This document shows, piece by piece, positions 5,673-14,753 of a stretch of DNA of 34,855 nt. The stretch spans positions 1 to 34,855 of the forward strand of contig NZ_JAKDUR010000022.1 in NCBI RefSeq assembly GCF_030457605.1. The letters are read 5' to 3'. The stretch is from Halomonas sp. Its GTDB lineage: Bacteria; Pseudomonadota; Gammaproteobacteria; Pseudomonadales; Halomonadaceae. The notes under the pieces are model-generated. The model had not been told where the DNA came from, made no database searches, and saw only the letters and a list, made by a program, of their open reading frames with translations. Each line of letters begins with the position of its first letter. Positions within the stretch are counted from its first letter, which is position 1. The translations under genes and the position numbers were made by a program.

Positions 5673-8117
5673 GTGCGACAGCACACCAAGACGCTTAGCG
5701 CGCTGATACCGGCGCTGCTCATCAGTATGCTGATGGGAACGCTGATGGCAACGACAGCGCACGCCCAGGCGGTATCACTGCCCGGACTCAGCGGTGAGTC
5801 CGACAATACGCAAAAGGCCGACAACGAGTCGTTTCAAAAATCACTCGATGACGTCATCAGCACGCTGGAAGATGGCCAGCAGCGCGAGCAGCTGCTTTCG
5901 TCGCTGCGCGAGCTGAAAACGGCCGCCGATGCGTCGGCAGAAGGCGGCGGGCGTCAGGGGCTGCTGGGCGCACTGGCCGATACCCTGACCGACATCAACG
6001 AACAGGCGCTGGCCGGTGATTCGCCCACCGAGCAGTGGTCGCAGCAGCTGCATCAAGGGCTTGACGAGTTGCGCGAGCTGGTTAACCGGCCCGGCCGTGC
6101 GGGGGTTATCCGCACCACTGCCGACGGCGCGGTGCTGGGTATTATCTGGGGCACTTTGCTGGTGGTGATGATTGCCGCCGGCCGGTTGCTGGCTACGCGT
6201 AGGGGCTGGCCGCACGATTTACCCCGGGACCCGCGCGGCCAGCTGATGGCCATCCATTTCTTTCGCCGCATGTTGCCCTGGGTGTTGTCGTTTGCCGTGG
6301 TGCTGGGGCTGGGGCAGGTAATGCCGACCAGTGCCGGGCGTACTGTCGTGCTGGTGCTGGCGTACGTGTGCGTATGTGGCCGGGCGCTCTCGGTGGTGTT
6401 TGAAACCGTGATTGCCTTTTTCAGCCGCGGGCACCGCTTTACCGCCGTGCGCCTGTTACAGCAGCACGCGCTGCGCGGGCTGTTTGTGATCGGGGCGCTG
6501 ATTGCGCTGGGGGATGCACTCAATTCCAGCCGGCTGGTGGCGATGCTGGGGGATGATTTTTCCGGCCTGGTCTCCATTCTGGCCAACATGCTGGCAGCGC
6601 TGGTTGCCGCGCGGTTTATCATCAAGTTCAAGCGCCCGATACGTCATCTGATCTGCAACCGGCCTTACCGCCAGCGCCGTGACGCGGGCACGGCCATCGA
6701 GCTGAGCCGCGCACTTGGTGGGCTTTGGCATATTCCCGCTTTGTTGCTGGTAGGCGGCTCGCTGTTGGCGATTTTCATCACCGTGGGCGATGTGGGCACC
6801 GCGCTGGCACGTTCGATCATTTCGGCCAGCCTGCTGGTACTGACACTGGTGGTTACCGGCCTGTTGCACCGCCATGCCGAGCGGCGCAAGAAGCGCCGCC
6901 GTCCGCCGCGCTACCGCGAGTATCGCCGGCGTCTGGAGCGTTTCGGGTTTGTGCTGGCGCATATTTGCGCCTGGGCCGTGTTTGCCGAACTGTTCATGCA
7001 GGTATGGGGCGGCTCATTGTTTGGCCTGGGGCAGCAGGGCGTGGCCAGTGCGCGCATCGGTAAAGCGTTGATAAGTCTGGGCGCTACTGTATTGCTGGCA
7101 TGGCTGGTGTGGATATTTGCCGACACTGCGATTCAACGCGGGCTGGTATCGTCGACGCGTTCCCGCGGGCGGCGGGTGAATCAGGCGCGTGCGCAGACCA
7201 TCACGCCAATGATTCGCAACGTGATTTTTGTCACCATCCTGATTATTGCCGGCATCGCCGGGCTGGCCAACCTGGGCGTCAACGTCACACCGCTGTTGGC
7301 GGGTGCCGGGGTGATCGGTCTGGCGATCGGTTTTGGCGCCCAGACGCTGGTACAGGATTTGATCACCGGCATCTTTATCCTGATCGAAGATTCACTGGCG
7401 GTGGACGACTTTGTCAAGATCAACAGCCACATGGGCACCGTTGAAGGGCTGACGCTGCGCACCGTGCGTCTGCGCGACCTGGACGGCATCGTTCACATCA
7501 TTACCTTCAGCCGTATTGATTCGATCCATAACATGTCGCGCCAGTTCGGCATTGCGCTGCTGAAAATCCGCATTCCGTATGCGATGCGGATCGACGACGC
7601 CATCACGCTGATGCAGGAAACCGCCCAGGAGCTGCGCAACGACCCTATGATGCGTCACTACATCTGGTCGCCGTTGGAAATGCAGGGGATTCACGCGTTC
7701 GAGGACGGTTGCCCGATTTTACGCATGCGCTTTCGTACCGCGCCGGAAATGCAGTGGGACGTATCCCGGGCGTTCAACCTGATGCTCAAGCAGCGCATGG
7801 AATCCCAGGAAATCGATCTTGGTGTACCGCGCATCAGCCTGAGCATGGAAGCTCGCTCGGAGCGCGAGCAAAATGATGACGACATCACCGCGCTGGAAGA
7901 AACCCCGACGCAGGACGCAGCCGCTGATGCCGACACTGAAGAAAGCGAGGACGATCCCGAGGTGACGCACCGGCCGACGCCACCCAAACCCGCGCCGATG
8001 CCAACCAAACAGGAGAAAGCCCGGGAACAGGCGTTAACCCGTACCAAGCCGCAGGCGCAGGGCAAGCCCAGCAGCGAAACCCGCACAAACAGCAGCAACG
8101 ATGGCGACAGTGACTAA
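5673..8117 (+). CDS. Large MscS-family mechanosensitive channel (YbiO-like)
   Basis: This 814-aa inner-membrane channel would release solutes under hypo-osmotic shock. The start is GTG at 5673, after AGGAGAG; an overlapping ATG at 5671 is in a frame that closes within 12 codons. A signal peptide (1-32, ending AHA) is followed by a helical periplasmic segment (40-150). About nine hydrophobic segments follow from 155 to 490. The MscS core begins near 515: the pore helix region TPLLAGAGVIGLAIGFGAQ (about 537-555) and then QDLITGIFILIEDSLAVDDFV, with the beta domain after it. The tail (about 730-814) is acidic then Lys/Pro/Gln-rich and looks disordered. The size and the extra N-terminal helices match YbiO-type channels rather than small MscS. 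The last 84 bp overlap an antisense J-like gene. Confidence 0.9.
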   Translation: MRQHTKTLSALIPALLISMLMGTLMATTAHAQAVSLPGLSGESDNTQKADNESFQKSLDDVISTLEDGQQREQLLSSLRELKTAADASAEGGGRQGLLGALADTLTDINEQALAGDSPTEQWSQQLHQGLDELRELVNRPGRAGVIRTTADGAVLGIIWGTLLVVMIAAGRLLATRRGWPHDLPRDPRGQLMAIHFFRRMLPWVLSFAVVLGLGQVMPTSAGRTVVLVLAYVCVCGRALSVVFETVIAFFSRGHRFTAVRLLQQHALRGLFVIGALIALGDALNSSRLVAMLGDDFSGLVSILANMLAALVAARFIIKFKRPIRHLICNRPYRQRRDAGTAIELSRALGGLWHIPALLLVGGSLLAIFITVGDVGTALARSIISASLLVLTLVVTGLLHRHAERRKKRRRPPRYREYRRRLERFGFVLAHICAWAVFAELFMQVWGGSLFGLGQQGVASARIGKALISLGATVLLAWLVWIFADTAIQRGLVSSTRSRGRRVNQARAQTITPMIRNVIFVTILIIAGIAGLANLGVNVTPLLAGAGVIGLAIGFGAQTLVQDLITGIFILIEDSLAVDDFVKINSHMGTVEGLTLRTVRLRDLDGIVHIITFSRIDSIHNMSRQFGIALLKIRIPYAMRIDDAITLMQETAQELRNDPMMRHYIWSPLEMQGIHAFEDGCPILRMRFRTAPEMQWDVSRAFNLMLKQRMESQEIDLGVPRISLSMEARSEREQNDDDITALEETPTQDAAADADTEESEDDPEVTHRPTPPKPAPMPTKQEKAREQALTRTKPQAQGKPSSETRTNSSNDGDSD

Positions 8118-8465
8118 CCAGGGGCCGCGCAGGCGCTGCCAGCGGTTGTAGTGCGCGGCGGCGTGGCCGACCCGGCCGATCAGTGCCTCATGCTGGCCAA
8201 CGCCGTCATCCGGCGGATAGGCGAAATCATTGGCCACACTGCCTTGCCAGTGGGCGCCGTGGCCAAGACCCAGCCGCGCACGCAGCTGGCCGATGTCGCT
8301 GACCGTGGTATGCAGGGTATCGTAGTTTGCCCGGTGTTCGTTCACGGTCAGCACCGCCTCGGCATCCTGCTGTAAGGCGCGATTGGGGCAGGCTTCAACC
8401 GCGCGCCGGATGTCCTGCGGGGTCGCGTCGGGGGAAAGCGATAAACGCTGATATAAATCTCGCAT
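8034..8465 (-). CDS. Small membrane protein with degenerate J-domain lacking HPD
   Basis: This 143-aa protein opens like a J-domain (MRDLYQRLSLSPDATPQDIRRAVE; helix I and the start of helix II) and has a helix III/IV-like part (NEHRANYDTLH, 42-52). The HPD tripeptide needed to stimulate DnaK is absent: the sequence between the helices is EACPNRAL. One hydrophobic segment near the C-terminus (about 115-137, WLVTVAIVAAVCAGFAAGLAL) should anchor it, with the J-like part probably cytoplasmic. It lies 91 bp downstream of a true J-domain gene on the same strand. Its 3' end overlaps the MscS gene by 84 bp in antisense. The ribosome site is weak. The family is not one I can name. Confidence 0.65.
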   Translation of the reverse strand: MRDLYQRLSLSPDATPQDIRRAVEACPNRALQQDAEAVLTVNEHRANYDTLHTTVSDIGQLRARLGLGHGAHWQGSVANDFAYPPDDGVGQHEALIGRVGHAAAHYNRWQRLRGPWLVTVAIVAAVCAGFAAGLALRLRLGTG

Positions 8466-8556
8466 GGCGGTGCTGTATCCGTATCTGGCAGGCTATATCT
8501 TTAGCGAGCCGGCGGCGGTACGTCAACTGTGTGCTCAGTGATGCATGCGGTGGTGT

Positions 8557-9453
8557 TCAGTGTTGCTGCATCAGGTAATCATAAGCTTTTTTGATACGCT
8601 GGAAACGCTGGGAGGCCAGTGCAACCTGCCGTTCGCTTTGGGAAAAAACACGGTCCGGGTGGTGAAGCTGTGCCATGCGCCGGTAAGCAAGGCGAATCTC
8701 GCTGCGACTGGCCTCTCGGGCAAGGCCGAGAACCGCCAGGGCCCGCAGGGTACGGTCCGGTGGCGGCGTTGAGGCGTGGGAGTGTTGCCGCTCCTGTTGG
8801 CGTTGCCTTTCCTGCTGCCGGCGGTGTTCGTGCTGCTGGCGCTCGCGTTGGGCACGCGCCTGTTCGCGCTCCTGTTCCTGCTGGCGCTGCTGTTCGGCCT
8901 TTTGTCGGGCCTCGGCCTGCTCTGCTTGTGCTCGTGCCTGTTCGGCTTCGCGTTCGGCCTGGCGGCGATAGTGCGCCGGATTGTGTTTGCGCCAGTAGGC
9001 GTCCTGGCTGGGGTCCTGTGGTGGCCCGAGCGGGGCGCCGGCAAGTTCTTGAAACAGCGTCTCCAGCGTGGCCGGAGCAATGTTCAGCAGGTCAGCTAGA
9101 AAACGCAGGATATAATGGTTGGCAAGCGACAGGCTGCCGTCGTCGGTGGCAACGGCAATGGCCTTGTGCATCACGGCAAACCCATGCTCGGCAGTACAGT
9201 CGCGGCGCAGTACTTCGGCAGCCAGCTGGATGGATTGCATGTCGCGCTGCCCGGCAATGTGCATGAGAGGCCCGGGGTCGTGCCCGTGGCCACAACTCGC
9301 TGCCTCCTGGGCCAGCCGTCGGTAACGCTGGCTTTCGCTGACGTTATCGCGGTGGGCGAGTATCCAGGCCTGAAGCAAAAGCGTTGCCGTATCCACCTGG
9401 CTGTGGCTTTGTAACAGCAGCAGCTCAAAAGGTGAAAAGCGGGCAATCGGCAT
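8557..9453 (-). CDS. J-domain co-chaperone with C-terminal J-domain
   Basis: This 298-aa cytoplasmic protein ends in a J-domain: the segment from about residue 235 includes LAVLGLAREASRSEIRLAYR, and LHHPDRVF holds the HPD motif that activates a DnaK/Hsp70 ATPase. The FQRIKKAYDYLM helix closes the domain. Residues 1-120 are helical and unrecognised. Residues 165-230 are a very Gln/Glu/Arg-rich, probably coiled-coil linker made of short QERQRQ-type repeats. There is no Gly/Phe or zinc-finger region, so it is a class III J-protein, not DnaJ or CbpA. The start at 9453 is chosen because GGGAG lies 7 nt upstream; the in-frame ATG at 9459 is too close. It is divergent from the two-TM gene that starts at 9598. 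Confidence 0.8.
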   Translation of the reverse strand: MPIARFSPFELLLLQSHSQVDTATLLLQAWILAHRDNVSESQRYRRLAQEAASCGHGHDPGPLMHIAGQRDMQSIQLAAEVLRRDCTAEHGFAVMHKAIAVATDDGSLSLANHYILRFLADLLNIAPATLETLFQELAGAPLGPPQDPSQDAYWRKHNPAHYRRQAEREAEQARAQAEQAEARQKAEQQRQQEQEREQARAQRERQQHEHRRQQERQRQQERQHSHASTPPPDRTLRALAVLGLAREASRSEIRLAYRRMAQLHHPDRVFSQSERQVALASQRFQRIKKAYDYLMQQH

Positions 9454-9460
9454 TCCCATG

Positions 9461-9465
9461 CTCCC
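9461..9465 (-). promoter_or_regulatory. Ribosome site deciding the J-protein start
   Basis: GGGAG on the minus strand lies 7 nt before the ATG at 9453 and only 1 nt before the alternative in-frame ATG at 9459, which favours 9453. Confidence 0.55.
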
Positions 9466-9582
9466 GGCGGTAAGGTGGATAGCCGGCAATGGTGGCGTGA
9501 CCGGCCACGGATGGCAAGCCCGGGTCGATGGATTGATGATCGCGTTGTCTGCCGGCCCCGGCCGTCGTCCTCCCAACTGGCA

Positions 9583-9587
9583 AGGAG
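9583..9587 (+). promoter_or_regulatory. Ribosome site deciding a GTG start
   Basis: AGGAG lies 10 nt before the GTG at 9598. The longer in-frame candidates at 9475 and 9511 lack a comparable site, and their N-terminal residues are Arg/Pro-rich. Confidence 0.5.
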
Positions 9588-9597
9588 CACAGCACAA

Positions 9598-11007
9598 GTG
9601 GTTCACGTGGAGCGTAAAAACAGCTTTCAGCTACGCCTCTCAAGGCAGCTGAAAGAAGAAACGTCGCATACTCTCGACGTGTATTTATTTGTGCCCGGCG
9701 AGCTGGGGCTGAGCACCCGGCTGATCGGCGAAGACGTGTTCTATCACAGTTCGATACAGGTAGCGCGCACTTACTACAGCGACGAATACCACCTACCGCT
9801 GGTTCACAGCCGGTTGGCCAGCCGCAACCGGATGGGCAGCGAATCCTATCGCTTGAGCCTGAGTCTTTATGCCTACCAGTACGTGGAGGCCATGGAACGT
9901 ACCACGCGTTCGCTGCTGGAAAGTGCCCGCAAGCTGCGCCGGGAGTCGGCGGGATCAGACGATGATCGCCCGGAAAGTGATGCTGCCCTGGAGGATTCGC
10001 TGCGCGAGATGATGGCGCTGAGCGACGGCATCCTGAAACGGCTGCGGCGCCACAAGCCCAGCGACGAGCGGCTGTATAAATACTTTGCCAACATCGACAA
10101 CTATCTGTCGTGGTTTACCGAACAGCAGCTGCTGGCGCTGGTGGCGCACATGCCCCGGGGCAGCGGGATGACGCCGCTCAAGCGCCGGCTGATAGATGTC
10201 TGCGAGCGCGAAAGCGACTATCGCCGCGACAAGCAGTACAACGCCGAGCGGGTGATGCAGGACCCCACGCGCATGTCCAACAAGATGCGCCTGCTGCGCC
10301 GGCTCATCGAATACCCGATTACGCTCCAGCAGCGTTCCCAGGAGCTGGGCGGAGGTGAGCAGAAAGCGGTCAAGGCGCTGGCGACAGCGGTGGTGATGGC
10401 GTTTGTGTCGTTTGGCGTGCTGCGCGCGCGCGCCCAGCTGGGCGATATTACCGCGCTGTTCATTCTCGTGATGGCGGTAATGTACGCCGTGCGCGAGGTG
10501 TTCAAGGACGATTTGCGCAATACGCTGTGGCACTGGCTACGCAAGGGGCGGCCCAAGTGGCGCCGCCAGTACCGCGATGCCACGCGCAATGTGCCGGTCG
10601 GGCGTCAGCTTGAGTGGTTTGATTACAAACGCTACGCGGCGCTGGATGAATCCGTGCGCGAGATGCGCAAGCGCAAGATGGCTCAGCGCGAGGAGGTGGT
10701 GCTGCATTATCGTTCCAGCTCGCGAATGTCGCCCACGCGCTTTTTGAGCGGCTATCAGCATACCCGGGAAACGCTGACGCTGGACCTTTCCATGCTCATC
10801 CGGCTGATGAGCCGCAGCACCCACCATATTTACCGGCTGAAAGACGGTCAGGCAGTGCGTGAAAGCGTCGAGCGCCGACACCTGTTCAACCTGGTGGTGC
10901 GCGATACCGAAAATCAGACGGGCGAGCATCTGGCACGCTGGAAAGTGGTGGTCAGCCGCTCGGGCATCGTCGCCGTGGAGAAAGTCGACGACAGCGACGA
11001 TGCCTGA
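9598..11007 (+). CDS. Conserved-looking two-TM protein of unknown function
   Basis: I do not recognise a family. From GTG 9598 the product is 469 aa. Residues 1-250 are soluble and helix-rich with many Arg/Glu/Leu and no Cys-rich or nucleotide-binding motif. Two closely spaced hydrophobic segments follow at about 258-275 (ALATAVVMAFVSFGVL) and 283-300 (ITALFILVMAVMYAV), separated by the short charged RARAQLGD. They form a hairpin that leaves both large domains on the same side. The C-terminal domain (about 305-469) is basic, then beta-rich (FNLVVRD, ARWKVVVSRSG). No signal peptide is seen. It is divergent from the J-protein gene across 144 bp, which suggests shared regulation. It converges with the aminotransferase gene, 21 bp away. 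Confidence 0.75.
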   Translation: MVHVERKNSFQLRLSRQLKEETSHTLDVYLFVPGELGLSTRLIGEDVFYHSSIQVARTYYSDEYHLPLVHSRLASRNRMGSESYRLSLSLYAYQYVEAMERTTRSLLESARKLRRESAGSDDDRPESDAALEDSLREMMALSDGILKRLRRHKPSDERLYKYFANIDNYLSWFTEQQLLALVAHMPRGSGMTPLKRRLIDVCERESDYRRDKQYNAERVMQDPTRMSNKMRLLRRLIEYPITLQQRSQELGGGEQKAVKALATAVVMAFVSFGVLRARAQLGDITALFILVMAVMYAVREVFKDDLRNTLWHWLRKGRPKWRRQYRDATRNVPVGRQLEWFDYKRYAALDESVREMRKRKMAQREEVVLHYRSSSRMSPTRFLSGYQHTRETLTLDLSMLIRLMSRSTHHIYRLKDGQAVRESVERRHLFNLVVRDTENQTGEHLARWKVVVSRSGIVAVEKVDDSDDA

Positions 11008-11028
11008 GGAAAAGTCTGATACCTGGCG

Positions 11029-12156
11029 TTAGTCTTTCAGCGCGTCAAGCGCGCGCTCGAGGTTATCCACGCTGCGCTGGGGGTGGTGCAGCTTGTCCAG
11101 CCCGAACAGGCCGATGCGGAAGGTCTGGAAGTTATCGCCTTCGTCGCACTTGAGGGCGACCCCGCCGGCCACCTGAACGCCTTGTTGGGCAAGCCTGGCG
11201 GGAAGCCCGGCATCGTCGGTGTAGCACACCACCACGCCCGGCGCTTCAAAACCTTCAGCGGCCACGCTGATAAAACCGTGGCGCTTGAGCATGTCGCGCA
11301 CGGCCTGGCCTACCGCCAGCTGCTCGCTTTTGACCTGGGCAAAGCCGTAATCCCGGGTTTCCAGCATGATGTCGCGCAAGGTCTGCAGCGCATCGGTGGG
11401 CAGGGTGGCGTAGTAGGCATGGCCGCCATTTTCGTAGGCCTGCATCACGCCGTGCCATTTGCCCAGATCGCAGGCGAAGCTGTTGCTTTGGGTCTGCTCG
11501 AGGCGCTGGGTCGCGCGTTCGGAGAACATCACCATGGCGCAGCAGGGCGAGCCGCTCCAGCCTTTCTGCGGCGCGGTGACTACCACGTCAATGCCCAGAT
11601 CCTGCATATCGACCCACAGCGTACCCGCGGCGATGGCATCGAGCACGAAGATGCCGCCGGCGTCGTGGGTGGCCTCGGCAATGCTGCGCAGGTAGTCATC
11701 GGGCAGCAGCATGCCGGCGGCGGTTTCCACCTGGGGGGCAAACACCACGGCGGGCTTTTCGGCACGAATGCGCTCGGCGGCGTCTTCGGCGGGCACCGGG
11801 ATGAACGGCGACTGGGCGTCGTCAGGGTTCAGGCGGCGCGCCTTGAGCACGGTATGCTGCTCGGTCAGCCGGCCCTGTTCGATGATCTGGGTCCAGCGGT
11901 AGCTGAACCAGCCGTTGCGGATCACCATCACTGTCTCGTCGGTGGCAAACTGGCGTGCCACGGACTCCATGCCGAAGGTGCCGCTGCCGGGGATGATCGC
12001 CGTCGAGTGGGCGTTGTAAACGTCCTTGAGCGTGGCGGAAATGTCGCGCATCACGCCCTGAAAGCGCTTTGACATATGGTTGAGCGCGCGGTCGGTATAG
12101 ACCACGGAGTATTCCAGAAGCCCTTCAGGGTCGATGTTGGGCAGCAGGCCAGCCAT
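11029..12156 (-). CDS. Class V PLP-dependent aminotransferase (alanine/serine-glyoxylate type)
   Basis: This 375-aa fold-type I enzyme has the PLP lysine K198 in TAPQKGWSG, the PLP-ring Asp in VLDAIAAG (D173) and the N-terminal PGSGTFGMES loop (57-65), typical of the alanine-glyoxylate/serine-pyruvate aminotransferase family. The segment after the lysine (SGSPCCAMVMFSERA) differs from the usual Gly/Pro-rich stretch of serine-glyoxylate enzymes, so the amino donor is uncertain. AGGAG lies just upstream of the ATG. It is on the same strand as the deo operon but 139 bp beyond cdd. No terminator is visible between them, so read-through is possible. Confidence 0.85.
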   Translation of the reverse strand: MAGLLPNIDPEGLLEYSVVYTDRALNHMSKRFQGVMRDISATLKDVYNAHSTAIIPGSGTFGMESVARQFATDETVMVIRNGWFSYRWTQIIEQGRLTEQHTVLKARRLNPDDAQSPFIPVPAEDAAERIRAEKPAVVFAPQVETAAGMLLPDDYLRSIAEATHDAGGIFVLDAIAAGTLWVDMQDLGIDVVVTAPQKGWSGSPCCAMVMFSERATQRLEQTQSNSFACDLGKWHGVMQAYENGGHAYYATLPTDALQTLRDIMLETRDYGFAQVKSEQLAVGQAVRDMLKRHGFISVAAEGFEAPGVVVCYTDDAGLPARLAQQGVQVAGGVALKCDEGDNFQTFRIGLFGLDKLHHPQRSVDNLERALDALKD

Positions 12157-12295
12157 GGTGTTCTCCTAATGAGTGACGCGCCGGCGCACCGGGCGGCGGC
12201 CACGTCAGGATTGTGCTTGAGGGTGATGCTCAGTGCAGCAGCGCTCCAAGAATACGAGCAATGATACGTCAAGAAAAGCGCCCCTGCGCCTGTCA

Positions 12296-12703
12296 TCAGG
12301 ACGCGGGCAGGTTTTCCGGGCCGAAGGCGTCGGGTAACAGCGCTTCCATACGGTAGCTTTTCAGCACCTCGCCTTGCCGGCTCAATACGTGAATGCGCGT
12401 ATCGGGCGTGGCAAATTCGCGGATTCGCTGGCGGCAGTCGCCGCAGGGCGTGCACAGATGCTCGCCCGGGCCCATGACGTAAACTGCCGCCAGGCGCCGC
12501 TGCCCGGCGGTGACCATGGCGGCAATGGCCGAAGCCTCGGCGCACAGGCCCTTGTAATGCGCGACCTCTACATTGGCACCGGTAAAGCGTGTGCCGCCCT
12601 CGCTTTCGGCCACCGCGGCGACCGGGTGACGGGAATAGGGCACGTAGGCATTTTCGCTGGCTTTGGCCAGCTGGGTCATGAGGGCGGCATCAGGCGCGGT
12701 CAT
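12296..12703 (-). CDS. cdd: Cytidine deaminase (tetrameric type)
   Basis: This 135-aa zinc enzyme deaminates cytidine and deoxycytidine to uridine and deoxyuridine. The zinc ligands and catalytic Glu are present: C54-A-E56 and PCGDC (C87, C90), with the substrate loop GANVEVAHY (42-50). The Cys-Ala-Glu form and the length of about 130 aa mark the tetrameric class, not the 294-aa dimeric E. coli enzyme. Its ATG overlaps the deoD stop codon (ATGA), so translation is coupled. It is the last gene of the salvage operon. Confidence 0.95.
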   Translation of the reverse strand: MTAPDAALMTQLAKASENAYVPYSRHPVAAVAESEGGTRFTGANVEVAHYKGLCAEASAIAAMVTAGQRRLAAVYVMGPGEHLCTPCGDCRQRIREFATPDTRIHVLSRQGEVLKSYRMEALLPDAFGPENLPAS

Positions 12704-13455
12704 GAGTTGTCTCCGCGCACGTTTTCTTCACCGGCCGTGTCGGCGTCATCGCGCAGCACGGTATCCAGGGCAACGGTCATCATCTCGTGGAAGGTGGTCT
12801 GGCGGGCATCGCTGGAGAGCGATTCGCCCCTGAGGATGTGATCCGACACCGTGCAGATGGTCAGCGCGCGGGCGTTAAACTCTGCGGCCACGCCGTAAAT
12901 GCCGGCGGCTTCCATCTCCACGCCGAGGATGCCGTAGCGCTTGAGCCGTTCGGCCATGTCGGTCTGGGGGTTGTAGAACAGGTCGGCCGAAAACAGGTTG
13001 CCCACCTTGACCGGCACGTTCTGTGCGCCTGCGGCCGCCACGGCGTGGCGCGTCAGGTCGAAGTCGGCGATGGCGGCAAAGTCGTGGTCGTTGAAGCGCA
13101 TGCGGTTGACCCTGGAGTCGGTGCACGCGCCCATGCCGATGACCACGTCGCGCAGCTTGACGTCGTCGCGCACCGCGCCGCAGGACCCCACGCGAATCAG
13201 CGTCTTGACGCCGTAATCGGTGATCAGCTCCTTGGCGTAGATCGACACCGACGGAATCCCCATGCCGTGGCCCATGACCGAGATTTTGCGCCCTTGATAG
13301 AAGCCGGTATAGCCGAGCATGTTGCGCACGGTATTCACTTCGCGGACGTCGTCCAGGTAGGTCTCGGCGATGTAGCGGGCGCGCAGCGGGTCGCCGGGCA
13401 TCAGCACGGTATCGGCGAAATCGCCCGGGGCGGCGTTAATGTGCGGCGTGGCCAT
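12700..13455 (-). CDS. deoD: Purine-nucleoside phosphorylase, hexameric DeoD type
   Basis: This 251-aa enzyme phosphorolyses purine (deoxy)nucleosides to base and (deoxy)ribose-1-phosphate. Family motifs include N-terminal MATPHINA, the phosphate loop [23 protein letters not shown], the ribose-site [11 protein letters not shown] and the base-site [10 protein letters not shown] with its catalytic Asp. The protein is about 12 aa longer than E. coli DeoD because of an acidic tail ([15 protein letters not shown]) created where the gene runs into cdd. GAGGAA lies 5 nt before the ATG. It is 50 bp downstream of deoB. Confidence 0.96.
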   Translation of the reverse strand: MATPHINAAPGDFADTVLMPGDPLRARYIAETYLDDVREVNTVRNMLGYTGFYQGRKISVMGHGMGIPSVSIYAKELITDYGVKTLIRVGSCGAVRDDVKLRDVVIGMGACTDSRVNRMRFNDHDFAAIADFDLTRHAVAAAGAQNVPVKVGNLFSADLFYNPQTDMAERLKRYGILGVEMEAAGIYGVAAEFNARALTICTVSDHILRGESLSSDARQTTFHEMMTVALDTVLRDDADTAGEENVRGDNS

Positions 13456-13505
13456 AAAATTTCCTCATACAAACGACTGTGAAAGGCGCCTGACCGGCGG
13501 TGGGT

Positions 13506-14753
13506 TCAGCGTGAGGCGCGGGGCAGAAAGCTTTCGCCATCATCGAAGGCGGCAAGCCCGAAATAATCGGCAAGGGACTGGCCGATGTCGGCAAAGGTGG
13601 CGCGTTCGCCCAAATTGCCCGGCGCCAGGCCCGCGCCGCGCACCAGCACGGGAACGTACTCGCGGGTGTGCTCGGTGCCGTGCCAGCTGGGGTCGCAGCC
13701 GTGGTCGGCGGTGAGCAGCAGCAGGTCGTCGTCGCCCAGGGCGGCGGTAAGCTCCGGCAGGCGGGCGTCAAAGTGCTCAAGGGCGGCGGCGTAGCCGGCA
13801 ATATCCCGGCGATGGCCGTAGACCGAGTCGAAATCGACAAAATTGGTCATGATCAGCGTTGGCGTGGCCTGATGGCTGGTCGCGGTACGCGCAACTTCTT
13901 CAAGGGTGGTGTCCATCAGCGCATCGTGGCCGCTGGCCTTGCGTTTGTGGGTAATGCCGCAGTGGGCGTAGATGTCGGCAATTTTACCGATCGACACCAC
14001 CTCGCCGCCGGCGCTGGCCAACTTTTGCAGCACGGTGGGGGCAGGCGGTTCGATACTGTAGTCGCGGCGGTTGCCGGTGCGGACAAAATTGTCGGCGGAG
14101 TCGCCGGTAAACGGGCGGGCGATCACCCGGCCGATGTTGTACGGGGCAAGCAGCTCGCGCACGGTTTCGCACAGCGCATAAAGTTGCTCAAGGCCGAAGT
14201 GCGTCTCGTGGGCAGCAATCTGAAACACCGAATCCGCCGAGGTGTAGACGATGGGTTTGCCGCTTGCCACGTGCTCGTCGCCCAGCCGCGCGATGATCTC
14301 GGTGCCGGAGGCGTGGCAGTTGCCGAGCACGCCGGGCAGGTCGGCGTCGCGGATGATCGCCTCGAGCAGCGCCGGGGGGAAGCTTTCCGTTTTGGCGGTA
14401 AAATAGCCCCAGTCAAAACGCACCGGCACGCCGGCGATTTCCCAGTGGCCGGACGGCGTATCCTTGCCCGAGGAAATCTCCCGAGCGTGGGCGTGGGCGC
14501 CGTTGAGCGTCTCGGGCAGGGTGACGCCGGCGGCCACGCTTCCGGTGCTGTTGCGGTGGGCGTGAAACAGCCCCAGCCGCGCCATGTTGGGCAGCGCAAG
14601 GGGCCCAGAGCGTTCGGCCGTGTCGGCGTCACCGGCCGCGCAGGCCGCGGCGATATGGCCCAGGGTGTCGGCGCCGGTATCGCCGAAGGCGTCGGCATCC
14701 GGCGCGCTGCCGATGCCGAACGAGTCGAGTACCAGTACGATGGCGCGGGTCAT
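13506..14753 (-). CDS. deoB: Phosphopentomutase
   Basis: This 415-aa alkaline-phosphatase-fold enzyme interconverts (deoxy)ribose-1-phosphate and -5-phosphate, linking the phosphorylases to DeoC. The metal-binding N-terminus [13 protein letters not shown], the phospho-acceptor Thr block [11 protein letters not shown] and the C-terminal [18 protein letters not shown] metal site are intact. The length is close to the 407 aa of E. coli DeoB. The start codon overlaps the deoA stop (ATGA). Confidence 0.97.
   Translation of the reverse strand: MTRAIVLVLDSFGIGSAPDADAFGDTGADTLGHIAAACAAGDADTAERSGPLALPNMARLGLFHAHRNSTGSVAAGVTLPETLNGAHAHAREISSGKDTPSGHWEIAGVPVRFDWGYFTAKTESFPPALLEAIIRDADLPGVLGNCHASGTEIIARLGDEHVASGKPIVYTSADSVFQIAAHETHFGLEQLYALCETVRELLAPYNIGRVIARPFTGDSADNFVRTGNRRDYSIEPPAPTVLQKLASAGGEVVSIGKIADIYAHCGITHKRKASGHDALMDTTLEEVARTATSHQATPTLIMTNFVDFDSVYGHRRDIAGYAAALEHFDARLPELTAALGDDDLLLLTADHGCDPSWHGTEHTREYVPVLVRGAGLAPGNLGERATFADIGQSLADYFGLAAFDDGESFLPRASR

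Noticed and set aside
11083..12072. 329-aa plus-strand open frame opposite the aminotransferase
   Set aside because: It is an antisense shadow of a gene with clear PLP motifs. The Gly/His/Val-rich composition is typical of the complement of high-GC coding DNA.
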